A stretch of DNA of 64,000 bases, taken from Lichenibacterium ramalinae. Its GTDB lineage: Bacteria; Pseudomonadota; Alphaproteobacteria; Rhizobiales; Beijerinckiaceae. A model generated the notes under the pieces. That model was not told the DNA's origin. It did not search any database and saw only the letters and a list, made by a program, of their open reading frames with translations. The position numbers were made by a program, and so were the translations under genes. Each line of letters begins with the position of its first letter. The stretch's first letter is position 1. The stretch spans positions 1 through 64,000 of the forward strand of contig NZ_QYBC01000004.1 in the NCBI RefSeq assembly GCF_004137085.1, in the 5' to 3' direction. Positions 44,927 to 53,163 of this stretch are shown here, piece after piece.

Positions 44927-47083
44927 TCAGTCCTCGTCGTCCTCATCGTCCTCGTCCTCGTCCTCCGTGGGCGCGACGGCGTCCCGGCCCGTGCAGGCCA
45001 GCGCGAAGGCATATTGCAGCGCCACCTCGTCGAGCTGGTCGTAGCGCCCCGAAGCGCCGCCATGGCCGGCGTCCATGTTGGTCTTGAGGAGCACCAGCGC
45101 GGGAGACAGGGCCTTCTCGCGCAGCCGCGCCACCCATTTGGCCGGCTCCCAATAGGTCACGCGCGGGTCCGTGAGCCCGCCGAGCGCCAGGATGGGCGGG
45201 TAGGCCTGGGCCGCCACGTTGTCGTAGGGCGAATAGCCGAGGATCGTGTCGAAGGCGCCCCGGTCCCGGATCGGGTTTCCCCATTCCAGCCATTCCGGGG
45301 GCGTCAGCGGCAGGCCGTCGTCCAGCATCGTGTTGAGGACGTCGACGAAGGGCACGTCGGCCACGATGGCGGCGAAGAGCTCGGGCGCCATGTTGGCGAC
45401 GGCTCCCATCAGCATGCCGCCCGCGCTGCCGCCGTGGGCCACGATCCGTCCCTCGGCCGTGAAGCCGGCCGCCGCCAGGGCGCGGCCGGCCGCGATGAAG
45501 TCCCGGAACGTGTTGGCCTTGTCGGCGAGCTTGCCGTCCGTGTACCAGGCCCATCCCTTGTCGGTGCCGCCGCGGACGTGGGCGATGGCGTAGACTAAGC
45601 CGCGGTCGACCAGCGACAGGCGCTTCGTGCCGAAGGACGCCGGGATGGAATAGCCGTAGGCGCCGTAGCCGTAGAGCAGCAGGGGCGCCGAGCCGTCGAG
45701 CGGCGTGCCCCGCCGGTACAGGACCGAGACCGGCACGCTGGCGCCGTCCGGCGCCGTGGCCAGGATGCGCCGCGTCACGTAGTCGGCGGGATCGTGGCCC
45801 GACGGCACCTCCTGGCGCTTGCGCAGCCGGCGCTCGCCGGTGGCCATGTCGTAATCGTAGGTTTCGGTCGGCGTCGTCATGGACGAGTAGGTGAAGCGCA
45901 TCACCGCCGTGTCCTGTTCGGCGACCTCGCCGAGCCCCAGGGCATAGGCTTCCTCGGGGAAGCTGATGGCGGTCTCGGCGCCGTCCCGGAGGGCGCGGAT
46001 CACGATCTCGGGCAGGGCGTTGCGCCGTTCGAGCCGCACGAGATGGTCGGCGAAGGCGGCGGCCGCGACGATGAGGCGGCCGGGCTCGTGGGCCACGAGG
46101 TCGCGCCAGCTTTCGCGCCCGGGGTTCGCCACCGGGGCCGACACGATCTTGAAGTCGACGGCGCCGTCGGCATTGGTGAGGATGATGAAATCGTCGCCCC
46201 GGTGGTCGAGCTCGTACCGCAGCCCGGGCTCCCGCGGCGCGATGAGCCGGGGCGCCGCGAGCGGGTCGCCGCGCTCGATCACCCAGGCCTCGGACGCATC
46301 GTGGCCGTGGATCGAGATCACGGCGAAGCGACCCGAGCGGGTGCGCTCGACGCCGACGAACCAGGTCGGGTCCGCCTCGTCATAGACCAGTCGGTCCTCG
46401 GACGGGTCCGTGCCGAGCCGGTGCAACCAGACGCTGCTGGCCCGGTGGTCCTGGTCGAGCTTGACGTAGAAGAAGGCCGCGTCGTCGGCGGTCCACACCG
46501 CCGTCCCCTCGGTGTGGGTGACGGTGTCGGGCCGGTCCTCGCCGGTCGCGAGGTCGCGCACCTTGATGGCGTGGAGTTCGGACCCCTTGTCGTCGACGCT
46601 CCAGGCGAGGAGCGAATGGTCGCTCGACGGGACCGCATCGCCGAGCTCGAAAAAGTCGAGCCCCGCCGCGAGGGCGTCGCCGTCGAGCATGATCTGCTCG
46701 GCCCCGCCTTCGCGCGGGGTGCGGCACACGAGTTCGTGCTGCCCGCCCTCGCGGTAGCGCGCGTAATAGCTGAAAGGGCCGTCCGGCACCGGGACGTCGG
46801 CCTCCTCCTCCTCCATGCGGCCGCGCATCTCGGCGACGAGCCGGCGCTGCAGGGCTTTCGTCGACGCCATCACGGCGGCGGCATGGGCGTTCTCCCGATC
46901 GAGCAGCGCGCGGATCTCGTCGGGCAGGCGCGCCGGGTCCTGCAGCACGTCGCGCCAGTTGTCGGCCCGGATCCAGCCGTAGTCGTCCGTGACGGCGATG
47001 CCGTGGACGGTGCGCGTCAGGGGCCGCTTGTCGATCGGCGCCGGAGCCGGGGCTGCGGCGGCGAAGGCGGGGAGATCGGGCAT
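44927..47083 (-). CDS. ptrB: Oligopeptidase B (prolyl oligopeptidase family S9A)
   Basis: 718 residues, a beta-propeller followed by an alpha/beta-hydrolase domain. The triad is Ser in AHGGSAGGML, Asp in GLTDPRVTYWEP and His in DAGHGGASGRY. It cuts peptides after Arg or Lys in the cytoplasm. ATG 47083 is chosen; the open codons upstream are Arg/Pro-rich. The C-terminus ends in about 14 Asp/Glu residues encoded by a near-repetitive GAGGAC tract, which is unusual for this enzyme. Confidence 0.9.
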   Translation of the reverse strand: MPDLPAFAAAAPAPAPIDKRPLTRTVHGIAVTDDYGWIRADNWRDVLQDPARLPDEIRALLDRENAHAAAVMASTKALQRRLVAEMRGRMEEEEADVPVPDGPFSYYARYREGGQHELVCRTPREGGAEQIMLDGDALAAGLDFFELGDAVPSSDHSLLAWSVDDKGSELHAIKVRDLATGEDRPDTVTHTEGTAVWTADDAAFFYVKLDQDHRASSVWLHRLGTDPSEDRLVYDEADPTWFVGVERTRSGRFAVISIHGHDASEAWVIERGDPLAAPRLIAPREPGLRYELDHRGDDFIILTNADGAVDFKIVSAPVANPGRESWRDLVAHEPGRLIVAAAAFADHLVRLERRNALPEIVIRALRDGAETAISFPEEAYALGLGEVAEQDTAVMRFTYSSMTTPTETYDYDMATGERRLRKRQEVPSGHDPADYVTRRILATAPDGASVPVSVLYRRGTPLDGSAPLLLYGYGAYGYSIPASFGTKRLSLVDRGLVYAIAHVRGGTDKGWAWYTDGKLADKANTFRDFIAAGRALAAAGFTAEGRIVAHGGSAGGMLMGAVANMAPELFAAIVADVPFVDVLNTMLDDGLPLTPPEWLEWGNPIRDRGAFDTILGYSPYDNVAAQAYPPILALGGLTDPRVTYWEPAKWVARLREKALSPALVLLKTNMDAGHGGASGRYDQLDEVALQYAFALACTGRDAVAPTEDEDEDDEDDED

Positions 47084-47370
47084 GGCGGCTCTCGTCGGGG
47101 CATGGGGATCGGGAATGCGGAGCCGGATCGGCCCCGCGCCGCGCCGCGGCCCCGCCCTTATCGGCTCGCGGCCCCGCGGCGGCAAGGTCACGGGCGACCG
47201 CCGTCGCCACCGGCCTCAACGGAAACGGTCGGCGCCGGTCGAGCGCAATGGCGCATCGCCGGCCTTGTCAGGCAAATCGCTTCGGGCAATAAATCGACTG
47301 TACATCGATCGGGATTCGCTCGTCCCGGCGGCGTCCGGACGGCACGATGTTTTCAACAGCGAGGCGCATG

Positions 47371-47784
47371 ATGTCGGTGCAACAGGCTCCATTTGATACG
47401 TTGGAACTGACTGTAGAAATTGCCGCTGCCTATATCAGCAACAACTCCGTGCCGAGCCTCGAGGTTTCCAAGCTTATCTACGACGTCCATGCCGCATTGG
47501 AGCGCTTGGTGCGTAACGATAGGCCAGCTGTCGTCGAGCCCCTGAAGCCGGCTGTCTCTGCGAGAAGGTCGGTCACGAACGAGTTCATCACTTGCCTCGA
47601 GGACGGCAAGAAATTCAAATCGCTCAAACGGCACTTGCGGACGCACTACAATCTGTCGCCCGAGCAATATCGCGAGAAGTGGAGCCTTCCGGCCGATTAC
47701 CCCATGGTGGCGCCCGCCTACGCCAAGGCCCGGTCGCAACTCGCCAAGGAGATGGGGCTGGGCCAGCAGCGCCGACGCTTCTGA
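47371..47784 (+). CDS. MucR/Ros family regulator with a C-D-H-H finger
   Basis: 137 residues. [17 protein letters not shown] is the N-terminal oligomerisation part. The Ros finger runs from [18 protein letters not shown]: Cys75, Asp78, His88, His92, so the second Cys is replaced by Asp. [20 protein letters not shown] is the family signature. MucR proteins are H-NS-like silencers of surface polysaccharide, motility and virulence genes. ATG 47371 is chosen; ATGs at 47368 and 47347 are also in frame. Confidence 0.9.
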   Translation: MSVQQAPFDTLELTVEIAAAYISNNSVPSLEVSKLIYDVHAALERLVRNDRPAVVEPLKPAVSARRSVTNEFITCLEDGKKFKSLKRHLRTHYNLSPEQYREKWSLPADYPMVAPAYAKARSQLAKEMGLGQQRRRF

Positions 47785-47862
47785 AGCCTGCCGGGCCGGC
47801 GCCGGTCGACGTCGCCGGCCCCGCCGCGGGCCAGGCCGCTCCGCGCCCGTCGCCGCAGCCGT

Positions 47863-48318
47863 TCAGTGCAGGGCGGCCGGTGCCTCGGGCGGGTCGCCGG
47901 CGAGGGCGCGGCGTGCATCGGCGCGGATCCGGTCCACCATGGCGGCGAAGCCGTTCGAGCGCTGGCGGGTGAGGTGGCCGCCGAGGCCCAGCCGTCCGAA
48001 CAGCGGGGTGGCGTCGGTCGTGGCGATCTCGGAGGCGGGCCGGCCGTCGTAGAGGGCGAGGGCGAGGGCGATGAGCCCCTTGACCAGATGGGCGTCGCTG
48101 TCGCCGCGGAAATGCAGCAGCGGGTCGTCGCCCTGGCCGCCCGCCACCTTCGTCTCGAGCCAGACCTGGCTGGCGCAGCCGCGGACCCGGTTGGCCTCGG
48201 CGTGGGCTTCCGGGGGCAGGGGGGTGAGGTCGCGGCCGAGCTCGATCAGGTAGCGGTAGCGGTCGTCGAGATCGTCGAGGATCTCGAAATTGGCGATGAT
48301 GTCGTCGACGGTGGGCAT
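47863..48318 (-). CDS. sufE: SufE family sulfur acceptor
   Basis: 151 residues. RVRGCASQVWL carries the catalytic Cys that takes sulfur from the SufS desulfurase, and PLFGRLGLGGHLTRQRSNGFAAMVDRI is the usual C-terminal part. It works in Fe-S cluster assembly. MPTVDDIIANFE from ATG 48318 is the family start. The DUF5330-like gene lies upstream on the same strand. Confidence 0.92.
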   Translation of the reverse strand: MPTVDDIIANFEILDDLDDRYRYLIELGRDLTPLPPEAHAEANRVRGCASQVWLETKVAGGQGDDPLLHFRGDSDAHLVKGLIALALALYDGRPASEIATTDATPLFGRLGLGGHLTRQRSNGFAAMVDRIRADARRALAGDPPEAPAALH

Positions 48319-48398
48319 GGCGCGGCGGGTTCCTGTGTCGTGTCCCATATCGCCTTCCTGCCGCGGGACTGCCAGTGCCGGCCGGCCTCAGGCCGCAG

Positions 48399-48788
48399 TC
48401 ATGCCCATGGAGGGGCGGTTCGGGGCGAGGCGGCTCGGGGCGAGGCTTTGTGGTGCCGCGCCGCGCCGTTGCGGCCGGGTCCGACGGCAACCGGGGCGGA
48501 CGGCGCCGCCGCCGCTTCGGGGCGCTCCGTGGACGGCGCGTTCCCGTCCGGCAGCGGCAGTGCGCCGGCGGCCAGGGGCAGCGCGCCTGCGGCCAGTGGC
48601 AGGGCTTCGGCCGCCACCCCGGCACCGGCGCGCAGGCATCGCTGCGACGCCACGCAGGCCCGGCCGAGCCGCGCCGCGGCGTCGCGGGCGTCGTGGTCCA
48701 GCGTCGTGGCGAGTCCGCCCCCGCCCGCCGCGGAGGCGGCGGCCGCCACGAGGCCGATGCAGATTGCAGCCCTGGTCAGAAAGAACAT
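48399..48788 (-). CDS. DUF5330-like small protein (129 aa)
   Basis: MFFLTRAAICIGLVAAAASAAGG is a signal or anchor helix of the type found in DUF5330 proteins, which often accompany sufE in Hyphomicrobiales. ACVASQRCL follows. A short internal repeat (ALPLAAGALPLAAGALPL) comes from a tandem DNA repeat, and the C-terminus is a Pro/Ala/His-rich tail. ATG 48788 has GAGGTGGA before it. The function is unknown. Confidence 0.6.
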   Translation of the reverse strand: MFFLTRAAICIGLVAAAASAAGGGGLATTLDHDARDAAARLGRACVASQRCLRAGAGVAAEALPLAAGALPLAAGALPLPDGNAPSTERPEAAAAPSAPVAVGPGRNGAARHHKASPRAASPRTAPPWA

Positions 48789-48802
48789 GTCCACCTCGCC
48801 CC

Positions 48803-48833
48803 GGAGCGCTTTCGCCTTCGGCGAATCCGCTCC
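48803..48833. repeat. REP-like palindrome, copy 1
   Basis: GGAGCG-CT-TTCGCC-TTC-GGCGAA-TC-CGCTCC: two nested perfect stems in 31 bases. The complement of a second 31-base copy at 58198-58228 matches at most positions. It lies in the 398-base divergent region before the histidine kinase, which otherwise shows nothing. Confidence 0.65.
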
Positions 48834-49186
48834 AACTTCGGATCGGGAGCAGTTTGATCGGCCTGGAGCCGCCGAAGCGCCTCGGAGAAAGCTGATACTG
48901 CTCCGGCGCGCCACGCCGCCTCGACGTCCCGGAGCTTACGGCCGATGTCTTGCGAGGCGCCCAGGCGAGTGCGGAGGATTCGATGCGAGGCGTTCGGTCT
49001 TCGTTCAGTATCTCCGGCCCGAAACCTGCAGCCGACCCTCGAAGGCGAGAGAACAAGGCCGGCCGCCGCGTGTCGACGCGGGCTTTCGCCGAGAACCGGC
49101 CCTGCACTTAGGGTTCGTTTAAGGCCGGGCTGCGAGGCTGCGCGGGCCCAGGGCGACGCCCGGCGGCACCGGGTGCGGAGTATCGC

Positions 49187-51040
49187 GTGAAGCTTTTGGC
49201 CAACATCGGCGATGCCGTCGGGCGGCACGTCCACCCGGATGTCCGGGCCGAGCCGATCGACGCGGCCGTGCACCGCCACTTCCTGACGAGCCGCGTCCTG
49301 CTGTCGCTGGGCTCGCTGGCGCTGGCGCCGCTGTGCCTCGTCGGCGCGGCCCCGGCGGCCTGGGAGGCGGCCGCGTTGGCCTGGCTGGTCGTGCCCTTCG
49401 GCGCCGCGCTGCTGGTGTCGCGCACGGGGAACCTGCGCGCCGGCGAAGCGCTGAGCCTGCTGGTCTGGCTGGGGCTCGGCGCCACCCTGACGCTGGGGGC
49501 CGGGTCGGCCTTCGGCCTCGCCCTGCTTCTGATGGTGCCGGTCGAGGCTGCGGCGGCGTCGTCGGCCGCGGTCGGCGCCGTCGCCATCGTGGCGGCAGCC
49601 CTCCTGGCCCTCGGCGCGGCCCTGCTGTCGCGCTTCGGCCAGGCCGGGGCGGCACCGGGCCTGTCGGCCCTGGGCGTCGCGGCGCTGCTCGCCGCCCTGG
49701 CCTACGGCGGCGCCCTCGCCACCGCGGCCGCCCGCACCGCGCAACGCCGCCGCGCCGAGGAGCGGGGCGCGCGCCTTCGCCACAGCGACCTCGCCGACGC
49801 CATCGACGACGTCGTGCTGCAGTTCGACAGGTCCGGCGCCGCCGCCGCGGTCGGGGGTGCGGCGTCGGTCGGGGGGGCGTCGCAGCGGCTGTTCTGCCTT
49901 CCGCCGCAGGCCCTGCTGGGGCGGGGATTCTTCGAGCGGCTCCACGTCGCCGACCGGCCGGTCTTCCTGAAGCTCGTGGCCGACACCGTGTCGGAAGGCC
50001 GCGGCGGGACCGCCACGATGCGGCTGCGCACGGGCCGGACGCTGCCGAGCCGGCGCGGGGACTTCGACGAGCCCGTCTTCGCGGTGGTCGACCTCAGCCT
50101 GCGCCGCCGCGACGTCGACGCTGTGGACGGGGCGGGCGCCCGGCCCGTCGCGCTGGGGCTGCTGCGCGACGTTTCGGCCCGCGCCGAGCAGGAGCGGCTC
50201 GCCGCCGCCGCGCAGGACACCCAAGACCGCACCCATGCCGGCCGGGACATCTTCCTCGCCAACGTGAGCCACGAGCTGCGGACGCCGCTCAACGCCATCA
50301 TCGGCTTCGCCGAGATGCTGTCGAACGAGGCTCTGGTGCCGGCCGACCCCGCCAAGCGGCGGGACTATGCCGCCATCATCCACGAATCCGGGCTCCACCT
50401 CCTCGCCGTGGTGAACGGCATCCTGGACGCGTCCAAGATCGAGTCGGGCGCCTTCGACATCCGTCCCGAAGCCTTCGGCCTCGACGAGCTCGTGGCGCAT
50501 TGCTGCGACATGGTGGGGCTCAAGGCCGACCAGACCGGCGTCCGGCTCGACCAATCCGTGACGCCGGGCGCGCTGGCGCTCGTCGGCGACAAGCGGGCCT
50601 GCAAGCAGATCATCCTCAACCTGCTGTCCAACGCGCTGAAGTTCACGCCGGCGGGCGGACGGGTGGCGATCGAGGCCCGGCCGGAGGGCAATTCGGTGCT
50701 GATCGCGGTGTCGGACACCGGCGTCGGCATCGCGGCGCGCGACCTGCCGCGCCTCGGCGACCCCTTCTTCCAGGCCAGGGCCAATTACGACCGTCCCAAC
50801 GATGGGACGGGACTCGGCCTGTCCGTCGTGCGCGGCCTCGTCGGGCTGCACGGCGGCAGCATCGCCATCGAGAGTGCGCCGGGACAGGGCACGCGGGTCT
50901 CCGTCCGGCTGCCGTCGGACTGCCGGCGCGCGGCGCCGAACGCCGCCGGCGTGACCAAAATAGAAACCATTTCCAGCTATTCTTCCGGGACTGGGCACGA
51001 TGGTGTGCCGAGCGGCGGCAGGATGCAGAAATTTGCGTGA
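49187..51040 (+). CDS. Membrane sensor histidine kinase (PleC/DivJ/PdhS-like)
   Basis: 617 residues. About five membrane segments (residues 35-190) lead to a PAS-like region (about 205-345), then NVSHELRTPLNAIIGFAEML with the phospho-His, and the ATPase boxes (ILNLLSNALKFTP, DTGVGI, GTGLGLSVVRGLVGLHGG). The H-box form is that of DivK-partner kinases that control the alphaproteobacterial cell cycle, so that role is likely but unproven. It starts at GTG 49187. Its stop overlaps a GTG (GTGA at 51037). Confidence 0.87.
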   Translation: MKLLANIGDAVGRHVHPDVRAEPIDAAVHRHFLTSRVLLSLGSLALAPLCLVGAAPAAWEAAALAWLVVPFGAALLVSRTGNLRAGEALSLLVWLGLGATLTLGAGSAFGLALLLMVPVEAAAASSAAVGAVAIVAAALLALGAALLSRFGQAGAAPGLSALGVAALLAALAYGGALATAAARTAQRRRAEERGARLRHSDLADAIDDVVLQFDRSGAAAAVGGAASVGGASQRLFCLPPQALLGRGFFERLHVADRPVFLKLVADTVSEGRGGTATMRLRTGRTLPSRRGDFDEPVFAVVDLSLRRRDVDAVDGAGARPVALGLLRDVSARAEQERLAAAAQDTQDRTHAGRDIFLANVSHELRTPLNAIIGFAEMLSNEALVPADPAKRRDYAAIIHESGLHLLAVVNGILDASKIESGAFDIRPEAFGLDELVAHCCDMVGLKADQTGVRLDQSVTPGALALVGDKRACKQIILNLLSNALKFTPAGGRVAIEARPEGNSVLIAVSDTGVGIAARDLPRLGDPFFQARANYDRPNDGTGLGLSVVRGLVGLHGGSIAIESAPGQGTRVSVRLPSDCRRAAPNAAGVTKIETISSYSSGTGHDGVPSGGRMQKFA

Positions 51041-51998
51041 AGCAGCCATCGATCCTCTCCGTCATCCCGGTCGCGGCCCGGCCCGGCCCCGTACCGCCGG
51101 TGCCCCGCCGCTCGACGGCCTCCTCGACGAGGGCGTGACGGCGCGCGGCGCCAAGGGCTCCGGCCGGCAGGGCAAGGCGAGCAGCGCCGCCATTGCGGCC
51201 CAGCGGCTCGGCGGCGGGCGCAACGTCGCCCTGTCGGTGGCCCAGGCGCGTCGGCGGGCCGAACCGGGGCTGCTGGCGCGGATGCGCGGCCGCATGCCCC
51301 GCGTGCGGCCGTTGCGCGCCGTGACCATCTCGGTCTTCTCGCTCGCGCTAGTGGGGATCGTGGCCAACGCCATGGTGTTCCAGCACGGCCGACACCCCGC
51401 GCCGCTGTTCGGCCTCGGCCGGTCCATCGACGGCCAGCCCGAGGTGGGGCAGCAGGCCGCCGCGCCGGCGCCGGCCCCGCTGCCGGCCGAGCGCACCGGC
51501 TCGCTCGCACCTCCGCCGGCGCCGGCGCCGGCCGTCGTCGAGCCGCGGCCCGAGGCCGTCGCGCCGAAGCCGGTCGCGCCCGTGCACCGCGCGGCCGTGC
51601 CCAAGCCCCGCCACGAAGACGGCATCGGCAGCCTGCTGGCCCCCGGCTCGGCCGCGCCGGTCGCCCACCCCCGTCCCGGCTCGGCGACGGCCCACAAGGC
51701 CCCGGTGCGCAGGAGCGAGCCGAAGCCCGAACCCAAGGCCGCCGAAGCCCCGGGGGCGCAGCGCGCCGCCGACCACCGCGCCGCGTCCGAAGCCGCCGGC
51801 ATCCTGGAGCCCGGCCGGACCCATCCCGCCAAGGTGCCGGCCTCGACGGCTCACCCGCGCCCCCACGCCAAGCCGGTGGGCGCCGCCGCCCGGACCGAAC
51901 CCGCGCCGAAGAGCACGGCGCCGGCCGCGGCGACGACCGCGCAGAAGACCGTGACGAAGGCCTCGCCCCGGTCCAAGACCGCGGCGGAGGCGGAGTAG
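51037..51998 (+). CDS. TM-anchored Pro/Ala-rich protein with a suspected frameshift
   Basis: GTG 51037 overlaps the kinase stop (GTGA) and reads VKQPSILSVIPVAARPGP, a natural start, but stops at 51138. From about 51085 another frame carries on with APPLDGLLDEGVTARGAKG and a complete protein to TAG 51998. It has one membrane segment (AVTISVFSLALVGIVANAMVF), GRHPAPLFG, then a long Pro/Ala/Lys-rich tail. An indel near 51080, or a start at GTG 51135 (287 aa), would explain this. It may span the envelope near the kinase; the function is unknown. Confidence 0.6.
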
Positions 51999-52011
51999 GG
52001 GAGGGCGCGCC

Positions 52012-52344
52012 ATGACGGCCCGCGTCACATCGGACTTCTGGGTCTCGGCCTATCTGCGCCGCTGCGCCGTCGCCGGTGTCGTGGCGGTGCTGCGCCGGCG
52101 GGGCGCCGCCGAGGCCGGCGCCGTGATGATCAAGGTCGACCGCCTCGACGGGACGTCGTCGCTGCTCGGGCCGGCCCCGCAGAGCGAGGCGGGCGAGGAC
52201 GGGGAGCGCAGGTTCGCCCCGCTCCATCGCGAGGACGCCATCGACTCAGCGGCGGCCGAGGCGCGGCTGAAGCGCGAAACCGCCTTCGACCCGGACCTTT
52301 GGATCGTCGAGGTCGAGGACCGCGCCGGCCGCGCCTTCCTGTGA
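52012..52344 (+). CDS. DUF1491 family protein
   Basis: 110 residues. MTARVTSDFWVSAYLRRC, AVMIKVDRLDGTSSLLGPAPQ and RFDPDLWIVEVEDRAGRAF-like ends are the family pattern. DUF1491 is alphaproteobacterial and of unknown function. ATG 52012 lies 13 bases after the preceding stop. Confidence 0.88.
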   Translation: MTARVTSDFWVSAYLRRCAVAGVVAVLRRRGAAEAGAVMIKVDRLDGTSSLLGPAPQSEAGEDGERRFAPLHREDAIDSAAAEARLKRETAFDPDLWIVEVEDRAGRAFL

Positions 52345-52362
52345 GGCCGGCGCCCGCCGGCG

Positions 52363-52980
52363 TCACATCGGGAGATCGAGCCCGGTCCTGACGGCACCGG
52401 TCCGCTCGGCCCGGGCCATGGTGGCGCGGATCGTCGGGATGATCTCCGCCACGGTGTCGGCGACACGGTACCGCACGTCGGCGTCGGCGCGGATGAATCC
52501 CTGCTCGCGCATGTGGTCGATCAGCGACAGCAGCGGTCCCCAGAAGCCGCCGATGTCGGCGATGACGACCGGCTTCGAATGCCGGTCGAGCTGGACCCAG
52601 GTCATCTGCTCGACGAGTTCCTCCAGCGTGCCGACGCCGCCGGGCAGGGCCACGAAGGCGTCGGCCCTTTCGAACATGAGCCGCTTGCGCGTGTGCATGT
52701 CGTCGACGACGACCATCTCGAGCTGGTCGGGGTCGCGGGCCGCCTCGAGCATGCGCTCCTTGCTGCGCAGGAAATCCGGGATGATGCCGGTGACCCGTCC
52801 GCCCCCGGCCAGCACCGCGCGCGCGACCGCGCCCATGAGGCCGTTGTTGCCGCCCCCGTAGACGAGCCCGATGCCGGCCTCCGCCATGGTGCGGCCGAGC
52901 GCTTCGGCCGCGGCGAGCATGGCGGGGTCGGTGCCGTCGCTCGAGCCGCAATAGACGCAGATGGCGGAGAGTTTTGTCAT
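52363..52980 (-). CDS. LOG family protein (putative nucleotide phosphoribohydrolase)
   Basis: 205 residues. CVYCGSSDG, GLVYGGGNNGLMGAVA, and the catalytic PGGVGTLEEL with the preceding MFERADAFVAL place it in TIGR00730/LOG, which releases the base from (cytokinin) riboside 5'-monophosphates. In bacteria the usual substrate may be AMP or another nucleotide. It is convergent with the DUF1491 gene. Confidence 0.9.
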   Translation of the reverse strand: MTKLSAICVYCGSSDGTDPAMLAAAEALGRTMAEAGIGLVYGGGNNGLMGAVARAVLAGGGRVTGIIPDFLRSKERMLEAARDPDQLEMVVVDDMHTRKRLMFERADAFVALPGGVGTLEELVEQMTWVQLDRHSKPVVIADIGGFWGPLLSLIDHMREQGFIRADADVRYRVADTVAEIIPTIRATMARAERTGAVRTGLDLPM

Positions 52981-53163
52981 GGGGTGAACCTAGCATGGCG
53001 CCGCGCGCGACGGTCAACCGGCCGTAGGACGCGGGTCCCATGCCGCCAGAGCATCGCGCCGGCCCCCGTCGCGGCGCGTCCCGACCTTCGCCCGGGCCGC
53101 CGACGGCCTATATGAAGGCGCGACGCCCCGAACGCCCGCCCCGAAAGGCCCGACGCCCTCTCC

